From: Liriodendron chinense
Taxonomy: Eukaryota; Streptophyta; Magnoliopsida; Magnoliales; Magnoliaceae
Direction: 5' to 3'
Length of the DNA stretch: 64,000 nucleotides
Assembly (NCBI GenBank): GCA_003013855.2
Contig: ML058586.1
Location: forward strand, 2,842,196-2,906,195
Shown: in pieces, positions 57,832 to 64,000 of the stretch
Layout: every line of letters starts with the position of its first letter
How positions within the stretch are numbered: position 1 is the stretch's first letter
Translations under genes and position numbers: made by a program
Notes under the pieces: model-generated
Databases searched by the model: none
What the model saw: the letters and a program-made list of their open reading frames with translations, nothing else
What the model was told of the DNA's origin: nothing

Positions 57832-58625
57832 GTGCCACTCTAAAATGAGTTAATTTTAAATGTGCAAATGCTATAGTTAAAATAGGCCTTAGGCAATGAT
57901 CCACAATGTGCTAAAGCATGGCATGTTTGTGTGGTCCAGTCGAAGAAGAAGGGCAATGATGTATCCATGCATCTATTAAAATATTGTAACCGTTTTTATA
58001 TTACATGGGTCATAACCGTGAGATTAATATATACCATCAAGTGATGTCCAAACCAGCACTTACAGCTACATATTTTTCATGTTGGAGTAAAACAGGGAAA
58101 ATTTGATTATTCAAGTGACATCCAAACATGCCCTCACTTAAAAATAAGAAATGAACCACTACACCTCTTGATTAATAATCATTGAGTGGCGTCCAAACAG
58201 GCACTTACAACTGCATATTTTGCCTGTTGGAGTAAAACAGGAGAAAAATGATTTTTCAAGTGACATCCAAACACGCCCTTCACTTGAAAATAAGAAATGA
58301 ACCACTACACCTATTGATTGATGAATATAAACCATTGAGTGACATCCAAACAGGTACTAACAAATACATATCTTGCATGTTAGAGTAAAACAAGGGAAAA
58401 ATGATTTTTCAAGTGACATCCAAACATGCCCTTCACTTGAAAATGAGAAATGAACCACTACACCTCTTGATTGATGAATATAAACCATTGAGTGACATCC
58501 AAACAGGCACTAACAAATACATATCTTGCATGTTGGAGTAAAACAGGGGAAAAATGATTTTTCAAGTGACATCCAAACATGCCCTTCACTTGAAAATAAG
58601 AAATGAACCACTACACCTCTTGATT
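57832..58625 (+). repeat. PIF-type terminus followed by a four-unit tandem repeat (145-153 bp)
   Basis: 57832 opens with ggcctgtttgggtgccactc, related to the TIR of the element at 21616-23118. From about 58034, units recur with 'tcaagtgacatccaaaca' at 58111, 58256, 58409 and 58562 (spacing 145, 153, 153), each containing 'gaaatgaaccactacacct', 'ttgattgatgaatataaacc', 'gagtgacatccaaacagg' and 'catgttggagtaaaacag'. The last two units are nearly identical, so amplification is recent. The array ends about 250 bp past the receptor-kinase stop codon. Confidence 0.8.
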
Positions 58626-58875
58626 GAGCAAACTACCCTTCTATTTTACAACAAAAATCCCATGTCACCAAATGACCAAAGTGCCCCTAATAATGGCAAT
58701 GACCAAAATACCCCCCTCTACCAAAGTTAAAGGTTAAAGCATTGCTTTCTAGCTAGCTATACACTCACATAACCTTGTCATCTTTACATTTACCAAAATA
58801 CCCTTAGGAGTGAAAAACTACCTACCTTTTACTAAGTTAGACTGCTCATTCAAAATCCTTATTTTTTTTGTTTTT

Positions 58876-61800
58876 TCAACACAAATTCATTCCATGGCAT
58901 GAACTAGCAGAGGAAGAAGAGTAGGCCAATGAACAATGTGAGGACCCTTGATGGAGCAGGTGGGCGGCCGTCGATGAATAGGACGGTGCGTCGGGCTGCT
59001 TCCAGGAATCATCAGCCAGCTTGTGAGCATCGGTCCCGACAGGCGGGTCGTGCCGAATCTCCCTCAGCAATGCGGCTACGTCCTTCATTGTGGGGCGATC
59101 ATCGGCACGATTGCTCGCGCAGAGCAGGGCGATCCCGAGTGCCTGGAGCATTTCTTGGATCTGGGGGTCGGGCCGGCCCTGGAGTTTGGGGTCGATGATC
59201 TCGACCGGATCATGCTTACTGCGTAGATGGTTGCGGACCCACTGGACAATGTGCTGGCCTTCTGGGAATGATGGGTCCACTGGTTTCTTACCAGTGATGA
59301 TCTCCAGAAGGACCACGCCGTAGCTGTAGACGTCGCTCTTCTCCGTGATCCTCATCATGCACGCGTACTCTGCGGATTGGATCACAACCAAAGTTAGCTA
59401 TAGGTGCTAAAAACATACAATTAAATATATTTTTTTACAAACTTAGTGCATGTTTGGCTGCACCAAATATCATGATACTTTATTTTGTGATATACGGTGC
59501 AAGCCAAACACACACTTAGACCTAAGTTTTAAATATCCTGAAATGCACACAACTAAAACTAGCTGTGTCTGGTGAAACGGTCTCTTTCGGCTGCAATTTT
59601 CGGAGATTGGGTACGGCTAATAGCGACCTAGTATAAATTAGTTGGTTGGCAGGTCCCAACTAAAAGATAAGCTATCTGTGATGCAGCTTGTCATCCAATC
59701 AAATCCCACAAATCAGCACCTGATCTCTTTTGGATACCGGCTGGGCAGTATCTAATCCGAGTCCGTCCACATGAAGGCATTAGTGGGTCCCAGTGGAATA
59801 ATGGGAATAAAAGGTGGGGCTCATCAGAGTTCATTTAGTCACATCCTGTACTTGTGCGGTGGGTCCCATCCATACGGTGTATACTTCCACGGTGGGGCCA
59901 CCTGACGTGGTAGCCAGTCGGCCGCCGTACCCTTCCCACACCCAGCAAGAAAATGACCATTTTGCCCCTCACCAAGGAAAACGGCAGGGGCTAAATGGTC
60001 ATTTCACCGCATTTAAACTCAGCCCCATTTACCTCCAAGAATCGGGGCTTAATAACCATGCGCCGAAAGCGCACGTTAGCATAAACCAGTAACCCGAAAC
60101 CGCCAGTGGCGTTGGGGATAGACTGAGAGAGAGAGTGGAGAACCATACGCACCCGGCGCCATGTAGCCATACGACCCAGCGAACCTGGGGTTGTTCGAAA
60201 GCGAGCCATCATCCCTCGAACCATCGTCGCTATCCAGAAGCCTGGCGAGCCCAAAGTCCGCCAGGCAAGCTTCGTACCGCTCCCCAAGCAGGATGTTGTT
60301 AGCCTTCACATCCCGGTGCAGGATAGCCGGCAGGCAGTCGTGGTGGAGGTAGGCCAGCCCCTCGGCAACGCCCAACGCTATCTTGAACCGCGTCTCCCAT
60401 TCCAGCACACCTGCGCACCCCCCCTCGTGCAGCAGCGCCCCGAGGCTCCCGTTCGGCATGTAGTCGTAGAAAAGGAGCCTCGTCTTACGGTTCGCACCCC
60501 ACCCTAGCAGGCGCACGATATTCCTGTGCCGTATCCTCGCCAGCGTGGCAATCTCCGACGCGAACGCCGCCGCCGACAGCATCTCCGACGACCTGAACCT
60601 CTTGACAGCGACCGTCAGCCCTGACGGAATATTCGCCCTGTAGACAACCCCCGACCACCCCTTCCCGATCACGTTGCCAGCTGTCAGGCACCTCGCCACG
60701 TCAGCGATGCACAGGTCGAGCTTCTGGTAAAGCGTCACGTCCCACGGTGGGCCCAGCTCCACGTCATCTTCTCCGTCCATCTCCCGCCCCCCGTGGGCCC
60801 CACCGCCTGCCCTCCTCCCGCGCAGGAAAATGAGCAGCGCAGCTGCGAGAAGCGCGCACGCGGCGCACAGTAGCACCACCATCGCGATCCTCGCGGAACG
60901 CGCGGCGCGCCGCGCCTCAGCAGAGCCCCCGGCGCGGTCGGCGGCGCAGACAGCGATGGCGACGCAGAGGGAGGGGTTGCCGGCGACGTCGGCCTGGGGG
61001 AGCTTCGAGAAGAAGGGGGTGGGTGGGAGGCGGCCCGAGAAATCGTTGGACGAGATATTGAGCGAGACGAGATTTTGGAGCCCGGCGAGAAATTGGAGGC
61101 TGCCGGAGAGGTTGTTGTGGGAGAGGTCGAGGACGGCGAGCTTTCCCAGGCCGGTGAATCCCGCCGGGATCTGGCCGGAGAGATTGTTCCAGCTCAGGTT
61201 CAGCGCGATATCGAGCGCCGGGATCTGACCCAGACTGGCCGGGATCTCGCCGGAGAACCCGTTCCGGCTCAGATCCAGCAGCTGCAGCTTCGCGCACAAC
61301 CCGATACGTGTGGGGATTTGACCGGAGAACTGGTTTTGACTCAGGTAGAGCTTGGTCAATGAGGTCAACGCCCCGAGGTCAGCGGTCAGATCGCCGGCGA
61401 TGGCGTTATCGGAGACGTCCACGAACTGCAGCAAGGCGAGCTGCCCGAAATTCTCCGGCAGGGCCCCGGAGATCGCATTGGAATGCAGGTCGAGGAACGT
61501 CAGGTTCCGGCAGGCCGCGATCTCCCGCGGGATGGGCCCGGTCAGCCGGTTAGACCCGAGATCCAAGAAGTCCAGATTCTGCAGCCGCCCGATCTGCGGC
61601 GGTATCTTCCCCGTGAGCTTGTTGCCGTTGGCCCGGAATCTGACCAGCGAACTGCAGTTCCCGATCTCCGGCGGGATCTCGCCCGATAGGTTGTTGGACA
61701 GCAGGAGGAGCTTGTTGAGATTCTGCAGCTCGAAAATTCCCTTCGGGATCGGTCCGATCAGGCCATTCTGCGACAGATCGATCGCTTCAAGGCTGACACA

Positions 61801-63021
61801 CTGTGCGATCAATGGCGGGATGCTCCCCTCCAGCTTGTTCTGCCACAGGTAGAGCAATGTGAGATTCCTCAGCTGGCCCAGCTCAGACGGTATCATGCCC
61901 GAAATCTGGTTATTGTCGAGCTCTAGATGCGTCAAGCTTCGGCAATTTGCAAGCTCGACCGGTATCTGGCCAGCGATCTGATTGACACTCAGCTGAAGCT
62001 CCTGGAGGGAGCTCAGATTCCCCAGCGCCTGTGGGACCCCACCTGTGATAGAATTCATCGACAGATCGATCACCACCAATTCACTACACATCCCCAGCTC
62101 TGGGGGGATCACACCGACCAGATTGTTCTGCCACAGCAGTAAGTTCCGGAGCTTGCGGAGGTTCCCCAGGTGGGCCGGGACCGATCCGGACAGTGAATTC
62201 TCATAAAGGTAGATGCTCTGTAGCTCGCTGCACTCACCCAATTCAGGCGGAAGCGGGCCGGAAAGGAGGGCGGTGTAGATCGCCAGTGTCTCCAGCTTCT
62301 TTAGTAGTCCTAAGCTGGGTGGAAGAGATCCTGAAATGCTTGTTTCTGCAAGTCCCATCATAACCAAATTGCTGCAATTTCCAATCTCCATTGGAAGTGG
62401 GCCTTCCAAATTCTTATTACCACCAGCTCTAAACACAACTAGATTCTTCAAGCTTCCTATTGTGGATGGGATTTCTCCACTGAGCTGATTATCATACATA
62501 ATCAGCCATTGAAGGCTGGATAGGTTTCCGATCGCAGTCGGGATGGCCCCCTCCAGACGATTTGAATTAAGACGTAACGTCTCCAGCTTGCCCAAATTGC
62601 AAATCTCAGCTGGGATCTCGCCGGTGAGGCCATTATCGCTCAAATCCAAGTGACCCAATTCGCGCAAGCTCCCCAATTCAGCGGGAATTGGGCCGGTGAG
62701 GTTCGTTCCCGATAGGACTAGTTTATTCAAGGACCTCAATGCAGTTAGATTAGTTGGGACATGGCCTAGCAAATTCGCATACCTCAATGTGATTTCCACC
62801 ACCTGCTTGTTTGAATTGCACGAGACGCCGGACCAATTGCATGGTGTCTCATCCGCCGGGTCCCAGCTGCTCAAGGACTCGACCGACCCATTGAGAGTCT
62901 GCTTCCATGAAAGGAGAGCCTGGCCTTGGACGTCGATGATGGCGTGGGCTGTGAAAGGCATGAAAATGGAGAAGAAAGAGAAGAGGAAGAGACACAAGAA
63001 GTTCCATGGATACATGGACAT
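58876..63021 (-). CDS. LRR receptor-like kinase, subfamily XI, RGI/RGFR-SKM2 type (two exons, 1,120 aa)
   Basis: Exons 63021-60153 and 59369-58876, joined by a 783-bp GT-AG intron inside the Glu codon of the kinase APE motif (E957). The start is the first ATG of MSMYPWNFLCLFLF, a hydrophobic signal peptide (1 to about 28). Then come the LRR N-terminal cap with the cysteine pair CNWSGVSC, 25 LRR units I can count (LxxLxLxxNxLxGxIP), a juxtamembrane stretch, one membrane helix (712-733), and a cytoplasmic kinase. The kinase has glycine loop GKGWSG from 786, VAVK Lys807, HRD Asp904, DFG Asp922 and LEIITGKKPVDP, so it looks catalytically competent (RD class). LRR 6 has R198-A-G-G201 and LRR 17 has R461-F-R463. 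In the family these RxGG and RxR motifs bind the sulfotyrosine and the C-terminal end of RGF-type peptides. The likely role is plasma-membrane perception of a small peptide hormone, with a SERK co-receptor. Coding DNA is GC-rich compared with its surroundings. The exact ligand and orthologue remain inference. Confidence 0.95.
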
Positions 63022-63173
63022 TAGTACTATGGTTTCCTAATCCAATGTGGAAACAGAGGATTTGGTATAAGGAATGGAGAAAGAGAAGAAAGGAGAGAAG
63101 CCCATCTGTTTTCCTTATTTTTTAGAGCTATGGCTTCAAGACCCAGAATCTCCGGATCCAAGAACAGCTACAC

Positions 63174-63174
63174 C

Positions 63175-63210
<36 letters not shown>
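63174..63210 (-). repeat. (TC)n microsatellite in the receptor-kinase leader or promoter
   Basis: On the gene strand this is about 17 TC units, 155-190 bp upstream of the start codon. CT-rich tracts around plant transcription starts are common (Y-patch or 5' UTR). Length polymorphism is likely. Confidence 0.85.
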
Positions 63211-63213
<3 letters not shown>

Positions 63214-64000
63214 TAGATGGGATTCTTGCATTTGTTTATGGGTTAGAAGAGGTGGGGGGAAGTGTTTTTTAAAGAAAGGGAGAGATGGGGTAAGTGACTT
63301 TGTCTGTATTTTATATTAGCTTATCTCTTTATACTATTCCATCACTGCATGTGATGCAAGGCAGTTTATGTACATGTCACCACACGTGCCACCTTGTGCA
63401 AGATCCAAGCCATTCTTCAGGTGGGTCTCTCCATGTAAATGTCCTTGATCAGAAATGAAGGTGGGCTGCAATATTTGAAACTTGTGGTTGTAAAAAAACT
63501 ATGGCAAAGTTTTCATTTGTTTCCTAAATTGTGGCCAACTTTTCAAGTGGGCCCACCTGATTTTTTTTATCTGAGGCATCTGAGTAGTGGTATCCCTATG
63601 ATCGATGGATTGGATCTGACAAACATTGTGCCATGAGTGCACATGAGCTGCCTGTTTGCTTCCTTGTGATTTATTCCCAATTGCAATTTCTCGGCGCCTT
63701 TTCGTATCTTTCAGGGGAGGTGGTGAAATCAGGCATTTAAAGGAATGATCACATCAGCTCACGTCCCAACTGGTCTTTTTTTGTGTGGGCCATATTGGCT
63801 GTGTAAAAGGTGTGATTATGGATATCGATTGGGTTGGGTGATTAAGTGTATTAGGTGGGCCCATACTTGTATGTTGAATTAGATTAGGATGGCATGTTTT
63901 ATGAGTGGACCCACCTGATTTTTTTTGCTAGGTGATCTTGATGATGGGGTCCACTTTATGCACGGTTTAGATATCCAAGACACGTGACATGTTGGCAAGT
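63211..64000 (-). promoter_or_regulatory. Upstream region of the receptor kinase
   Basis: TATA-like candidates on the minus strand are TATAAAAT at about 63316-63309 and TATAAAG at about 63333-63327, roughly 290-310 bp before the ATG. Beyond 63400 the sequence is dispersed-repeat material: 'gtgggcccacctgatttttt' (63547) and 'gtggacccacctgatttttt' (63905) are duplicated. No other gene is seen. Confidence 0.4.

Noticed and set aside
58929..62142. Many plus-strand frames opposite the receptor kinase
   Set aside because: These are antisense shadows of the GC-rich kinase and LRR coding sequence, explained by codon bias.

Overview
The window reads as nuclear DNA of a flowering plant with a repeat-rich genome. 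The evidence is eukaryotic genes with GT-AG introns, plant-type proteins (CDC48, a JMJ20-type JmjC oxygenase, an LRR-XI receptor kinase), and dense plant transposons (LINEs, an LTR retrotransposon with a tRNA-Met primer site, a tRNA-derived SINE, and hAT-, PIF- and MULE-type MITEs). An abundant interspersed repeat built around GTGGGCCCAC palindromes makes me suspect a magnoliid or related early-diverging angiosperm. That is an impression, not a proof.

Layout. 1-8.98 kb is repeat-filled intergenic DNA: a SINE with an 18-bp target-site duplication (TSD), a PIF-type MITE, a 2.8-kb inverted-repeat element and a MULE-type hairpin MITE. 8.985-23.79 kb (minus strand) is one JMJ20/JMJD4-type JmjC gene. 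I assembled it from nine exons into 499 codons; its introns carry two LINE families, MITEs and a PIF-type element. 23.8-31.3 kb is a repeat block: foldback elements, two hAT MITEs with perfect 8-bp TSDs, and a foldback element with a perfect 9-bp TSD abutting the next promoter. 31.43-37.52 kb (plus) is a complete nine-exon CDC48 gene (817 codons) with one GC-AG intron. 37.5-58.8 kb has no host gene I can support. It holds a defective LTR retrotransposon inside a 99-bp tandem array, a cluster of SINEs (one nested in another), several foldback elements, and a solo LTR nested in a MITE. 58.876-63.021 kb (minus) is a two-exon LRR receptor kinase (1,120 aa) of the RGI/RGFR-SKM2 type. 63.0-64 kb is its upstream region.

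The three genes are unrelated housekeeping or signalling genes: protein-complex segregation by an AAA+ ATPase, 2-oxoglutarate-dependent oxygenation, and peptide-hormone perception. There is no cluster or operon logic. I found no rRNA, canonical tRNA, CRISPR array or organellar insertion, and no clearly new biochemical system. The most informative content is the well-dated transposon stratigraphy and how close it lies to two gene starts.
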